From positions 1 through 64,000 of the forward strand of contig JASANE010016168.1 in the NCBI GenBank assembly GCA_030248225.1: DNA of 64,000 nt. The letters run 5' to 3'. Positions within the stretch are counted from its first letter, which is position 1; the number at the start of each line of letters is the position of its first letter. Shown here one piece after another: positions 1 through 13,172 of this stretch. Below the pieces are notes generated by a model. That model saw only the letters and a program-made list of their open reading frames with translations, did not search any database and was not told the DNA's origin. The position numbers were made by a program, and so were the translations under genes. Source of the stretch: Trileptium ribeirensis. Its lineage: Eukaryota; Nematoda; Enoplea; Enoplida; Thoracostomopsidae.

Positions 1-346
1 GATAATTTTTAACTAATTGTGGAAAGTAATTAGAGTGGAAGTTTGTGGCATCTGAAGTTGATTATGTGGACTTTTGTGAAGAGGGTTTGCGAAAATTTAA
101 GAAAATAGGCAACGTGACAGAGGACTTGTAAAATCGATCAAGCTCCCCGCATTTTCAATATATGTACGGCATGTGTCAATTGGGTGAGGCTTGCCTCCTA
201 AGAGTCGGATCGCCGAGGCCCCGCCGCGTGGAGAATTTTAGAAAAAATTTGGGTAAAACTGACTAAAATGTCGGAGGGATTATTCTCTCGTTAACAGTCT
301 ACCCTCACCAAAAAGTCGACGGGCCTGCGACAATTATTATATAATG

Positions 347-365
347 CATAGGTTATCAACCTATG
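347..365. repeat. Perfect hairpin in the left arm
   Basis: CATAGGTT, a 3-nt loop ATC, then AACCTATG: an 8-bp perfect stem. It is also present in the right arm (about 12808-12826). Confidence 0.6.
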
Positions 366-1431
366 GGTCGAACCCCCAAACCATATTCACCACATCCGCA
401 TCCCCGCCATGCGCCTCGAAATTTTTTTGCAACAATTAGGGTACATTTGGCAAAAATTGGCCAAGATGTCGGATGAGAGGTCTTACCCCGTCTAGGTAGA
501 CGGACCTTCGACATCTATGATATATAAGGTAAAGTTTCTTTGTTCAAAATACACCATATTGATCAAAATCTCTCGCGGCTGATTTTCAACTGTTTTCTGT
601 TGCATATATATATATATATATATAATATTTGAACACAAAGTAAAGAAATTTTTTACCTTCAACGCGTGTATATATAGTTGTTTATGCAACTTAACACAAC
701 ACAACTTAGTGCATTAACTTCTCCTGGCTGTGTGTTATTATTCACTATCAAAAGCTCCTGCTCCAAATAAGGAGCAAGACCAAACGTGATGACATACACA
801 GCTTTTCTCTTGCAAAAAGAACACTATTTCGCAATAGCACTATCGTGAAACATCTCTGCGAACAATTCACCATCCCAATGCAACATGTGAGAAATGTGCA
901 ACAACTAGCTTCATCGCACATAAAACTTCTGCCCGATTCACGTCGCTCCCCGGGGTCTGAAAGCGAAAAAAATCAGAAAAGGATCCAGCAAAAGGGATGT
1001 TTTGCACCTTTTTGTGCAATCTCCACTTTTGATTTTCGGGCAAAAGTACAATTTTCATTTTGTGATTTGAGACAAAATTTCAGAAAAATGACCCAAAAAG
1101 CATAAAATTTTGACATAAATGCTGGCTTTGGAGTTTTTCACAGCACTTTATGATCAATATGTCGCCTTTGGTATTGTTTCTACGCTGTGACTCGAGGATT
1201 CCGGCCATATTCGGGGTCGAGCTAACTCCAAAATTTTGACGTAAAGTGCGCAATGTTAAGTTTCAGATGATTGAAAATTTGCACTTTAGAGAAATTGTAT
1301 TGCACTTTTGAGACATAAAATTCAATTTTCGCGTTGGCTCCAGCGCAAAACTCCCGCCAGCAAATATTGTAAAAGGAACTCTGTCTTCGCAAAAAATTTT
1401 TGAATCCTCTGAAATAAAAAACTACCCTCGA

Positions 1432-1549
1432 AATTCCAGGACGTTACTCCAAATTTTCCAGGATTTCGGTGTTTTACTTCTACAAGCGCTCCAAATTAGA
1501 GGATTTTCCAGGACACTTTTCAAATTCCAGGATTTTCCAGGGCACAGCC
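1432..1549 (+). repeat. Internal TTCCAGGA-type short repeats
   Basis: Several copies of a TTCCAGGA / GATTTTCCAGG word occur within about 120 bp. The block is mirrored in the right arm around 11640-11770. It is a simple internal repeat of the arm with no sign of coding. Confidence 0.5.
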
Positions 1550-4039
1550 ACCGTGCATGAAACAATGGATTATTAAACAGGTTAAAATCTGGACCAGCGT
1601 GATCAAAATACAATAGGCCATGTTGACACAGATCACATGAGCAAATTCTATTCTCGCGATACATGCCTGCAGGTTTTTGCTTATATAAACTACTATTCTA
1701 CACTAAAACTTACAATACCATGGTCGAAGTCAAAAATATGGATATACAATTAAAAAAGCACTAAAATTAAAGAAGCAAAAAATATGCGACTCACAAAACA
1801 GCGCAAGCTCGAAACATGTAAAACTTCAACGATTTTTTCTACTTACTACAAGACTGCAATAAAAATGCATTAATTTTGTATGGCACCCTTAGCTCTCTCT
1901 AGCTACGACGCTGTTGCTGTGGATATGGCATAGGCTGTGGTTGTATAAAGCCTTTTATAAAACACATATTTCGTTAGTCCTGTGTGGCTTAAATAAATGC
2001 GATATATACACAAATTAGCTTATATAGTTGGTGATCTAAGGATGGTATGATATAGCCGCCTTAGCCTTCCTTCTCGAATATGCTACACGTTATGTCCACT
2101 TAATTTCACTTAACGTGCGATCAATAGTCATAAAGCTGAACGACATGAGAAATACTCGGAATATACCTATATATTTTTTAAAGTATTTTAGGTTTTCAAC
2201 TGCTCAGTAATCCTCCGAAAGGGTGAAATGTAATGGCTTCGTCAACTTAGGCTATGGCAAATATAGTATACGTATTCTAAAGTGTTATTCCCTAAATTTA
2301 GCTAACGAGGGGGTCCTGTTTTTTCATTATTGAGACCTTTGACAAGAGTTAGAACTAACAATGTCAGAGGATACTATTGAAACAAAGTTAAGTTTCCTAT
2401 TTGGTTTGGGCAAAAAGTTAATTTAAGTTTCCTATTAGCAAAAAAGAATAGTAAAGTTAAAAACCAAAAAAAGTTGAGTTAAACAAAGCTAAGTTTCCTA
2501 TTTCCTTAATTTTTTTGGGCAAAAAATCATTGGAGCAGCGCATATTGTCGTTCGAGAGTTACGTGTCTAACTCCGCTAAGTCTCGTGATACCAATGTTAC
2601 ACCGATAGCACTTCAATAACAAATGCTACGGTCATTTCAGTCATATGTGGAAACTGAAGAACTATGTTACCTTTTCCAATGACCAAAATAACAAAAAATG
2701 TAACTTATAAATCACAAAGTTTAAGAAAAATTATAATTTGATGAATGATTTTTATGTACTAGGGCCTCTAAATACTTACCTCATTTGTCGCATACCACGA
2801 ATAATTAACCCCGAAAAAATAAGACGTTCGAGTGACCTACATATATACATCTATATTGAGGAAGCAACGAAATTCAACGATTTCTGGTGTCAAAATTTAC
2901 ATACCTTTCTCTGGATTAATCCCGCAGGGTTAATCGCGCAGCCGGTATGGTGTTAAAAACTAAAACCAACTTGTTTAACGGGTTAAATAACCCATAATAC
3001 CACCAACAATCCTTTCCAGACTACAAAAAAATTTGTTTTACAAAATTTTGTAATTTTCACTTTTTGAGAATATTTCTTAACATTTGGTTCACAGCTTGAA
3101 AACGATACTCGTGACAAAATGCGAAAGAGCAAAGTTGTTGCACCCGATGAGAGGAGTCGTAGGATCAGTTTTTTTGCTATGAACTCTCGATTTTGAGATA
3201 TAGCGAAATATAAATGCACGGTTGAACAAATTTCAAAAATTTGACTCTCTACTCTGGAGCCACATTTCTTTCAGCAAACCGTGGTTGGCGTGTTAGCGAC
3301 TAATGAAAGAGTCCAAATTGAACTGAGCTGACCTTGTGATCAAACAAAAAATGTTATGAAGAAGCATTCATCCCGTGGTGAGTTATGGCCCACAAACGGA
3401 CATTAAATTTACGGTTTTTGCCGCTAGCAAAGCTATAAAATTCTGACTAACCTCCGCTGTTTCGTTTCAATATCAACAGTAAAATAATTGGTAAAAATTA
3501 TCAACACAGATCTAAGTTATGTGCAAAGCAGTGGCAAATATTAGGGACAGCTGAACATACATAGGGGAACTCCACTCGATACGCACGTTCCGTTTCGATT
3601 GAATATATCTACAAAACATACCTTTAAAACCGGATCGACCATTCATAATCGCAACCATTAAAATAGATTACCCTTTAAGACATGATAATTTTAATATATA
3701 ATTACGTCTAGTAATATCTAGGTGACAATATATTCAAACGTCAGACAACACGTTCGAAATAAAATCTATATGAGAAATTCCTGTAAATTCGGGTAAATTT
3801 ATACTGTGCTAGATAGCGACAGACGAACTAAATCGAACTATCCATACATTACAAAATTCTTAGAACCAGTACATATGATTTGAATACAAACCAGGGTTTG
3901 TGAAGAAAATTTACGATATATAAAACACGTAACAGATGCATATTGAAGTACGTAGAATTGATGTTGATACCCTGTACACCAATTTGAAGTGTAACAGACG
4001 GTACGCTGCTGCACTGTGCACTTCCAAACGCAATGCAAT

Positions 4040-4290
4040 GCGAACTCGCCATCGTGACCGGAAGGGTGGACCTAACGATCACATTTTTCTCGGTCGATCC
4101 CAAAAAGCTACGGAGCTTAACAGGCCGGCAGTGAGCTTCACAGGATGTGCTATGATTCTACCGCATAGGTTGCGTACGTAGTCTACGTGGCACGAGGTCC
4201 CTAGGTAGGTTGGCTCCGTGACTTGTTCACAGGCCAAAGAGACCACACCGCTATTCCCAATCTAGTCCCACCTGGAAGCGTCGTCGACCT
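4040..4290 (+). repeat. 5S-like dispersed module, copy A (left arm)
   Basis: This stretch (core around 4090-4135, with words such as AAGCTACGGAGCTTAACAGG) is related to 42260-42510 (+) and 51850-52060 (-), and is mirrored at 8925-9160. The shared core resembles the middle of 5S rRNA around box A, with a small insertion, and is followed by a G/C-rich tail and a conserved CACGTGTCTA-like or TACGTAGTCTA word. The 5S link is an inference from word similarity. The repeat family itself is directly visible. Confidence 0.55.
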
Positions 4291-5436
4291 AATATTATTT
4301 CTGGTCAGTAGCCTCCCAATCCCTATAAACCGGAGAGTAACCGGAATTCCAGTTCTGGTGAAAATCTTGTTCAGGTTGCTGTTCCGGCAAAAAGCAAAAA
4401 CCATACCGGGATTCCGATTTCAAAATTTCGTTTGAAATGTTACACATTTTTGCTTCATCTGTGGTCCAAACATATGTAATATATATATCTACAATGATCA
4501 AGTTCCAATACAACCAAGCAAAAGAAAAGATTAACTCAGCAATTTGCCGAGTGAAATGTAAGTAGGGCACATAATTTCAGTAGGAATTTTATATCTTAAC
4601 CTGCAGGAGTTTGTTAACAAAACTAAGCCAGGTTGATGCTTGTAGCAGCTATTTTACACATTCAGAAGTCTGCGGAGTATGTTAGAATTAAACCGGTCCA
4701 ACTCGGTAACAGAGTATGGATTACGTAGAAGTACTTAGCGTATGCTTGGCTAACATAAATTGAGTCACGCACCAGCCAGTGCGCTTGTAAACTTTGTAAA
4801 TCAGTCTACATTGAAGTAAAGTAACGTTATCTGTAACGCAGCTAGAAACTGCGTTCTTAGCAGTGAATTGTATTTAATGAAACTATGCGGGCAGTATCAC
4901 AGCTTGTCTCATCTATAGCATTCTGATTAGAAATTTATCATCATTGTCATTTAACTGTCGTGCACTGGTTGCCCAAAGCTAGTCTAAGCAGTGTCTCTGA
5001 CCACTGATTAGAACATTAGCTTCTATTATTTTCCCTTAGAACCATATAAACCAATAATTTCAAGTTTCCTACAAAACAACATGTAACAAACTTATGTGTA
5101 CTAATGGGAGGTAACTAGAGACAGAGCAAAAGTGTGTATTCTACACTCCAAGATAGAAAGCGTAAGATAGATATATAGAGTAAGCACATTCAATTTGACG
5201 CATAATATGCAATGGTATATAGTGGAAGGCATTTTTTGCTCTGGGTGTCCAAAAACCGACATATTGATCGTTAAATAAACATTATTAGCTTCATCAGTCT
5301 CTTTAAAGTTTCAGAAAAGCAATAATACCATCGCAATACATTAAGTTTAATGTAAAAGTAATTTTTGATACATTTTAAATCCTCTGTATCTTCGTTTCTT
5401 CCATCATCTGTTTTCCTATGTACAACCAAATCTCAC

Positions 5437-5606
5437 CCGAACAGCCTCCCGCCGCCCCCCGCCCCACCCCCCCCATCCCCCCCCCAACGCCCCCCCCCCC
5501 CACCTCGCCACAGCCCCCACCACAAAGCCCAACAAGACGAGCAACAACAAAACGACAAAAAAACAAGACCCCCCACCCCACCGACACCCCCCGCCCCCCC
5601 CCCCCC
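5437..5606 (+). repeat. Extreme C-rich, strand-asymmetric tract
   Basis: About 170 bp made almost only of C and A, with several runs of 7 to 13 C and very few G or T. The complementary strand is G-rich and could fold into G-quadruplexes; this strand could form i-motifs. It lies where left-arm homology stops, in the spacer between the arms. It opens long proline-rich or glycine-rich reading frames in several phases; these are composition artefacts, not genes. Run lengths are prone to sequencing error. Confidence 0.8.
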
Positions 5607-6286
5607 TAAATTTCGAAGAGGCATAATGTTCGAGATGTAATGTTCCTTTGGCACCACGATTGACCGGATTGGAGAGAAGTAACGCCTCGCATCGGAGCGA
5701 GGCTCGATTTAAATTGAAAAAAACAATTAATGGATGGACGGGGTTGGTGAGGTCCCTCGGAGTATCATATCGGCCCCGACCCTCCATCTTCATTCACTAT
5801 ATACTGATTATAACCGTACTGATTGTGAAAATTATATCGTCGATATCATTCCGTGCATATATATATATAAATGGACGACCGGTTTTTACTGAGGTATTTT
5901 CAGATACCTTACCATTCCCGACCGCGAATTCTACGTAGCTTGTGCGATTCATGAAACCATTCCATTTGCGAGAATATGGCACGACCACACCTGATAGGAT
6001 GAGATTAGAAAAGTTAGATAGCGATAGTATGAAAAGTTGGTATTTTTGGGGACTCTTTCCAACCACCCCTTCCCATCAAAGCAATTCCCCCAATCGTGGC
6101 TGTTCGCCGGACTGTGAGCAGCAAATGAGCAAAATTTCTGAAAATTATTAGTACAAAAGTCGAAACTTCAATTTACCAGTATTCATTTTCACTTTGGACA
6201 CTGGACAACGCCGTATAAAAATTAAAATATGACTTCATCAGTGTTAATTTTCAATGGAAAATTTTGCATAAGAAGAGTTTAAGATG

Positions 6287-6310
6287 TCAATTCCGAATCA
6301 TCGGAATTGA
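6287..6310. repeat. Perfect 10-bp stem hairpin
   Basis: TCAATTCCGA, a 4-nt loop ATCA, then TCGGAATTGA. It lies in the spacer of the giant inverted repeat. There is no downstream T-run or other context that suggests a function. Confidence 0.6.
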
Positions 6311-6779
6311 GGGTCCGTACGGTTCCGCCCCGGAACGGTTTAGAATTCTCCGGCATTTCCAGTTAGACTGGTCCCGTGGAAATCGGACCATGATCCACGG
6401 ACTTATTCACGGATGATTGGTAGTATATATCCTCGAAAAATGTTTATTTGGTCAAATTAAAACTAATTATTTTAATAATTAACGTATAGTTCTGCATATA
6501 AATATTATAGCGAGGTCTCTCGAAATTGAGATTTACATTGAGCCCGGTAAGAGCACCCAGTGGCCATCTTGGGTACAGCAACTCCGCGAATATTGCGAAA
6601 ATTTTCCCGATGGACATGACTTCAGAGAGCCTGGTTTCACCCCGCTAGTCTGAATCTTATAGCACCGGATATCAAAGTGATCGGCTGGAAGAGCCGAATC
6701 TGGGGCCCGTAGGAGGTGATCATGGTGACGGAAGCCTTTATTGTGTCGCGCTCCCGTGTTTGTTTTCCGTCATTTTGTT

Positions 6780-7240
6780 TGAGCTGACGGCTGCGCACCC
6801 ATATGTAAGCATACGTGTATATATATATTTATATATCTGTCTGTCAGTATAATAAATACGTATTTATTATTACAATTTTTGTTAATATATTTGTTAAGTA
6901 TATATAGTTAGTCAACTTATAAATTTAATATTAAATATTAATAAATTATTTAAATATATATATAAAATATATATAAATAAATAATATTTAAATATCTGTC
7001 TGGAGTGTATATATATTTTTAATATTAACATACAGTTTATTAATATATTTGTTAAGTAAATATTGGATAATTGAATTAAAAATTTATCAAAAATTATATA
7101 TATGTAAATGTTAATGAAATTACGTACTTTCAATATTTAATATTAATAATTTATATTTTAAATATTTATATATTAATAATTAATAACATTAATATTAAAA
7201 TTATTAATTTAATAATAAAGATTACATAAATAATGAATTT
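6780..7240. repeat. AT-only low-complexity block
   Basis: A long stretch of TATATA, TTAATATTAATA and related words with almost no G or C. The ORF seen across it on the minus strand is a low-complexity artefact. Confidence 0.8.
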
Positions 7241-7789
7241 GGGGAGAAATTAAGAGGGAAAGCGTGGGTTTTTGGAAGATGACAGCTGAGGGGATTAAGC
7301 TGTCTGGAAATTGGGGCAAAATTGGGTAACTGTGCGATCCTTGTTCTTGTATATGTCGTATTTGTTAATGTATGCTCGTATTACTAATTGTATGACCGTA
7401 CAGCTTTATCGTTTAACCGAAAGTGTATCCAATTAGTTTATCAATAAATGATAAATGCTCATTGCGTTATTCTGTTTGTTAAATCATATTTAGCGATATG
7501 TACTAGAGATTTTGAAATTGTCGACCCATTCGCCGACCTGCGTTCAGACATGACATCGAAGCGATCGCAAGGCTTAGTTTGTTCGCCGATTATTCAATGT
7601 GTAAATGCGACTTGCGATATTTACCTCTCAAACATCCACCGCAAAGAAGGTTCGAAGGGACCACTTGTCAACCAAATGCAAAAGTGCTATAGAGCAGAAA
7701 CGAATTACGTTAAGCGTATAGCTGGGAATAACCGGCACCGAAATTTATCGGAACCGGAACCAGCAATCGAAAACGAATTTTGGTCATCG

Positions 7790-10700
7790 AAACTTTATAG
7801 CAAAACTGATGAAAGAAGAAATGAAGGTACAGTGGATTTAAAATGTATTAAAACTACTTTTACATTAAATTTAATGTATTGCGATGGCATTACTGCTTTT
7901 CTGAAACTTTAAAGACACTGAGGAAGCTAATAAAGTTTATTTATCGATCAATTATGTTGATTTTTGGACACTCAGAGCAAAAAATGCTTTCCACTATAAC
8001 CCTTTTGTATATTGTGTCAAACTGAATGTGCTTACAGCGCACGGAGTGTAGAATAAACACTCTCACCCTGTCTTAAGTCGCATTCCTTTACTACACATAA
8101 GTTTGTTACATGTTGGTTTATAGGAAACTTGAAATTATTAGGTTCTATGGTTCTAAGAGAAAATAATAGAAGGCAATTTTGTAATCAGTGGTCAGAGACA
8201 TTGCTTATACTAGCGTTGGGCAAGCAGTGCACGTCAGTTACATGACAATGATGATAAATTTCTAAACCGACTGCTGTAAATTAGACAAACTGTGACACAT
8301 CTCGCATAGTTTCAGCAAATATAATTCACTGCCAAGAACGTAGTTTCTAGCTGCGTTACAGATAACGTTACTTTACTTCAATGTAGACTGATTTACAAAG
8401 CTCACAAGCGTACTGGCTGGTGCGTGACTCAATTTATTTTAGCCAAGCATACGCTAAGAACTTCTACGTAATCCATACTCTGTTACCGAGTTGGACCGGT
8501 TTAATTCTAACAACGCCACAAACTTCTGAATGTGTAAAATAGCTGCTACAAGCATCAACGGGGCTTAGTTTTGTCAACAAATTCCTGCAGGTTAAGATAT
8601 AAAATGTAAAATTCCTACTGAAATTATTTGGAATACTTACATTTCACTCGGCAAATTGCTGAGATAATTTTTTCTTTTGCTTGGTTGTATTGGAAATTGA
8701 TCGTTGTAAATATATATATTACATATTTTTTGGACCACAGATGAAGGAAAAAATTCAAACAAAATTTTTAAACCGGAATTCCGATTCCGGTATGGTTTTG
8801 TCCTTTGCCGGAACAGCAACCTGAACAAGATTTTCACCAGAACTGGAATTCCGGTTACTCTCCGGTTTATAGGGATTGGGAGGCTACTGACCAGAAATAA
8901 TATTAGGTCGACGACGCTTCCAGGTGGGACTAGATTGGGAATAGCGGTGTGGTCTCTTTGGCCTGTGAACAAGTCACGGAGCCAACCTACCCTAGGGACC
9001 TCGTGCCACGTAGACTACGTACGCAACCTATGCGGTAGAATCATAGCACATCCTGTGAAGCTCACCTGCGGCTTGTTAAGCTCCGTAGCTTTTTGGGATC
9101 GACCGAGAAAAATGTGATCGTTAGGTCCACCCTTCCGGTCACGATGGCCGGGGTCGTATTGCATTGCGTTTGGAAGTGCACAGTGCAGCAGCGTACCGTC
9201 TGTTACACTTCGAATTGGTGTAGGGTATCAACATCAATTCTACATTCTTCAATATGCATCTGTTACGTGTTTTATATATCGTAAATTTTCTTCACAAACC
9301 CTGGTTTGTATTCAAATCATATGTACTGGTTCTAAGAATTTTGTAATGTATGGATAGTTCGATTTAGTTCGTCTGTAGCTATCTAGCACAGTATAAATTT
9401 ACCCGAATTTACAGGAATTACATATAGATTTTATTTCGAACGTGTTGTCTGACGTTTGAATATATTGCCGCCTTGATATTCTAGACATAATTATATATTA
9501 AAATTATCATGTCTTAAAGGGTAATCTATTTTAATGGTTGCGATTATGAATGGTCGATCCGGTTTTAAAGGTATGTTTTGTAGATATATTCAATCGAAAC
9601 GGAACGTGCGTATCGAGTGGAGTTCCCCTATGTATGTTCAGCTGTGCGTAATATTTGCCACTGCTTTGCACATAACTTAGATCTGTGTTGATAATTTTTA
9701 CCAATTATTTTACTGTTGATATTGAAACAAAACAGCGGAGGTTCCATAAATATATAGCTTTGCTAGCGGCAAAAACCGTAAATTTAATGTCCGTTTGTGG
9801 GCCATAACTCACCACGGGATGAATGCTTCTTCATAACATTTTTTGTTTGATCACAAGGTCAGCTCAGTTCAATTTGGACTCTTTCATTAGTCGCTAACAC
9901 GCCAACCACGGTTTGCTGATGAAAATGTGGCCTTAGAGTCAAGAGTCAAATTTTTGAAATTTGTTCAACCGTGCATTTATATTTCGCTATATCTCGAAAT
10001 AGAAAGTTCATAGCAAAAAAACTGATCCTACGACTCCTCTCATCGGGTGCAACAACTTTGCTCTTTCGCATTTTGTCACGAGTATCGTTTTCAAGCTGTG
10101 AACCAAATGTTAAGAAATATTCTCAAAAAGTGAAAATTACAAAATTTTGTAAAACAAATTTTTTTGTAGTCTGGAAGGGCTAACTGTGGTATTATGGGTT
10201 ATTTAACCCGTTAAACAAGTTGGTTTTAGTTTTTAACACCATACCGGCTGCGCGATTAACCCTGCGGGATTAATCCAGAGAAAGATATGTAAATTTTGAC
10301 ACCAGAAATAGTTAAATTTCGCTGCTTCCTCAATATAGATGTATATATGTAGGTCACTCGAACGTCTTATTTTTTCGGGGTTAATTATTCGTGGTATGCA
10401 ACAAATGAGGTCAGCCTTAGAGGCCCTAGTACATAAAAATCATTCATCAAATTATAATTTTTCTTAAACTTTGTGATTTATAAGTTACATTTTTTGTTAT
10501 TTTGGTCATTGGAAAAGGTAACATAGTTCTTCAGTTTCCACATATGACTGAAATGACCGTAGCGTTGTTATTGAAGTATTATCGGTGTAACATTGGTATC
10601 ACGAGACTTAGCGGAGTTAGACACGTAACTCTCGAACGACAATATGCGCTGCTCCAATGATTTTTTGCCCAAAAAAATTAAGGAAATAGGAAACTTAGCT

Positions 10701-13172
10701 TTGTTTAACTCAACTTTTTTGGTTTTTAACTTTACTATACTTTTTGCTAATAGGAAACTTAAATTAACTTTTTGCCCAAACCAAATAGGAAACTTAACTT
10801 TGTTTCAATAGTATCCTCTGACATTGTTAGTCATAACTCTTGTCAAAGGTCTCAATAATGAAAAAACAGGACCCCCTCGTTAGCTAAATTTAGGGAATAA
10901 CACTTTAGAATACGTATACTATATTTGCCATAGCCTAAGTTGACGAAGCCATTACATTTCACCCTTTCGGAGGATTACTGAGCAGTTGAAAACCTAAAAT
11001 ACTTTAAAAAATATATAGGTATATTCCGAGTATTTCTCATGTCGTTCAGCTTTATGACTATTGATCGCACGTTAAGTGAAATTAAGTGGACGTAGCGTTA
11101 AGCATGTTCGAGAAGGAAGGCTAAGGCAGCTATATCATACCATCCTTTGATCACCAACTATATAAGCTAATTTGTGTATATATCGCATTTATTTAAGCCA
11201 CACAGGACTAACGAAATATGTGTTTTATAAAAGGCTTTATACAACCACAGCCTATGCCATATCCACAGCAACAGCGTCGTAGCTAGAGAAGCTAAGGGTG
11301 CCATACAAAATTAATGCATTTTTATTGCAGTCTTGTTGTAGTAGAAAAAATCGTTGAAGTTTTACATGTTTCGAGCTTGCGCTGTTTTGTGAGTCGCATA
11401 TTTTTTGCTTCTTTAATTTTAGTGCTTTTTTAATTGTATATCCATATTTCTGACTTCGACCATTGGTATTGTAAGTTTTAGTGTAGAATAGTAGTTTATA
11501 TAAGCAAAAACCTGCAGGCATGTATCGCGAGAATAAATTTGCTCATGTGATCTGTCTCAACATGGCCTATTGTATTTTGATCACGCTGGTCCAATTTTAA
11601 CCTGTTTAATAATCCATTGTTTCATGCACGGTGGCTGCGCCCTGAAAAATCCTGGAATTTGAAAAGTGTCCTGGAAAATCCTCTAATTTGGAGCGCTTGT
11701 AGAAGTAAAACACCGAAATCCTGGAAAATTTGGAGTAACGTCCTGGAATTTCGAGGGTAGTTTTTTATTTCAGAGGATTCAAAAATTTTTTGCGAAGACA
11801 GAGTTCCTTTTACAATATTTGCTGGCGGGATTTTTTCGCTGGAGCCAACGCGAAAATTGAATTTTATGTCTCAAAAGTGCAATACAATTTCTCTAAAGTG
11901 CAAATTTTCAATCATCTGAAACTTAACATTGCGCACTTTACGTCAAAATTTTGGAGTTAGCTGGTGCCCAATGTGGCCGGAGTCCTTGAGTCACAGCGTA
12001 GAAACAATACCAAAGGCGACATCTGATCATAAAGTGCTGTGAAAAACTCCAAAGCCAGCATTTATGTCAAAATTTTATGCTTTTTGGGTCATTTTTCTGA
12101 AATTTTGTCTCAAATCACAAAATGAAAATTGTACTTTTGCCCCAAAATCAAAAGTGGAGATTGCACAAAAAGGTGCAAAACATCCCTTTTGCTGGATCCT
12201 TTTCTGATTTTTTTCGCTTTCAAGCCCCGAAGACCTACGTGACTCGGGCAGAAGTTTTATGTGCGATGAAGCTAGTTGTTGCACATTTCTCACATGTTGC
12301 ATTGGGATGGTGAATTGTTCGCAGAGATGTTTCACGATAGTGCTATTGCGAAATAGTGTTCTTTTTGCAAGAGAAAAGCTGTGTATGTCATCACGTTTGG
12401 TCTTGCTCCTTATTTCAAGCAGGAGCTTTTGATAGTGAATAATAACACACAGCAAAGTTAATGCACTAAGTTGTGTTGTGTTAAGTTGCATAAACAACTA
12501 TATATACACGCGTTGAAGGTAAAAAATTTCTTTACTTTGTGTTCAAATATTATATATATATATATATATATGCAACAGAAAACAGTTGAAAATCAGCCGC
12601 GAGAGATTTTGATCAATATGGTGTAGTTTGAACAAAGAAACTTTACCTTATATATCATAGATGTCGAAGGTCCGTCTACCTAAACGGGGGTAGACCTCTC
12701 ATCCGACATCTTGGCCAATTTTTGCCAAATGTACCCTAATTGTTGCAAAAAAATTTCGAGGCGCATGGCGGGGATGCGGATGTGGTGAATATGGTTTGGG
12801 GGTACGACCCATAGGTTGATAACCTATGCATTATATAATAATTGTCGCAGGCCCGTCGACTTTTTGGTGAGGGTAGACTGTTAACGAGAGAATAATCCCT
12901 CCGACATTTTAGTCAGTTTTACCCAAATTTTTTCTAAAATTCTCCACGCGGCGGGCGTAGGCGATCCGACTCTTAGGAGGCAAGCCTCACCCAATTGACA
13001 CATGCCGTACATATATTGAAAATGCGGGGACTAAATAGATTTTACAAGTCCTCTGTCACGTTGCCTATTTTCTTAAATTTTCGCAAACCCTCTTCACAAA
13101 AGTCCACATAATCAACTTCAGATGCCACAAACTTCCACTCTAATTACTTTCCACAATTAGTTAAAAATTATC
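7790..13172 (-). repeat. Right arm of the giant inverted repeat
   Basis: Reverse complement of 1-5425, colinear throughout. The inner end begins around 7790-7805, opposite left-arm positions near 5413; the outer end at 13172 is the partner of window position 1. It carries the mirrored 5S-like module (8925-9160) and the mirrored TTCCAGG block. Differences from the left arm are scattered substitutions and short indels, for example around 12955-13045. The arm ends about 470 bp upstream of the MED13 initiation codon, so any promoter of that gene lies between the repeat and the gene or inside the repeat. Confidence 0.9.
8925..9160 (-). repeat. 5S-like dispersed module, copy B (right arm)
   Basis: Mirror image of copy A at 4040-4290 with a few substitutions. 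See that entry for the family description. Confidence 0.55.

Larger units (their letters stand above)
1..5425 (+). repeat. Left arm of a giant inverted repeat
   Basis: Positions 1 onward reappear as the reverse complement ending at 13172, in the same order, for about 5.4 kb. Matching landmarks are the CATAGGTT hairpin (347-365 vs about 12808-12826), the repeated TTCCAGG block (1432-1549 vs 11640-11770) and the 5S-like module (about 4040-4290 vs 8925-9160). By eye the arms are roughly 95-98% identical with small indels, so they are not an exact assembly mirror. I see no convincing coding sequence; the short ORFs inside are broken differently in the two arms. The outer end lies at or beyond the window edge, so true termini and target-site duplications cannot be checked. 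It could be a foldback-type element, a long-TIR DNA transposon without its core genes, or an inverted segmental duplication. Confidence 0.9.
5426..7804. other. Spacer between the inverted-repeat arms
   Basis: It contains the C-rich tract (5437-5606), a GCCTCGC..GCGAGGC hairpin (about 5682-5702), a hairpin at 6287-6310 and an AT-rich block (6780-7240). No recognisable gene. The open frame at 7448-7912 partly overlaps the inner end of the right arm and shows no known domain. The stretch from about 7720 is also related to 16850-16975 (reverse), so this part of the spacer belongs to the same repeat family. Confidence 0.6.

Noticed and set aside
5365..5793. Long proline-rich and glycine-rich ORFs in several frames
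   Set aside because: All arise from the C/A-only tract; every frame stays open because stop codons cannot form there.
7448..7912. 154-codon ORF as a gene
   Set aside because: Its C-terminal part is the inner end of the repeat arm and is mirrored in non-coding copies (for example 16774-17004, minus). No start context and no domain.
1..13172. Polinton/Maverick or other autonomous DNA transposon with long terminal repeats
   Set aside because: No polymerase, integrase, transposase or capsid gene is seen in the arms or spacer, and the arms are far longer than usual Polinton termini.
1..13172. Pure assembly artefact (mirrored contig)
   Set aside because: The arms differ at scattered positions and in indels, and the spacer is asymmetric. 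I keep it as a caveat only.
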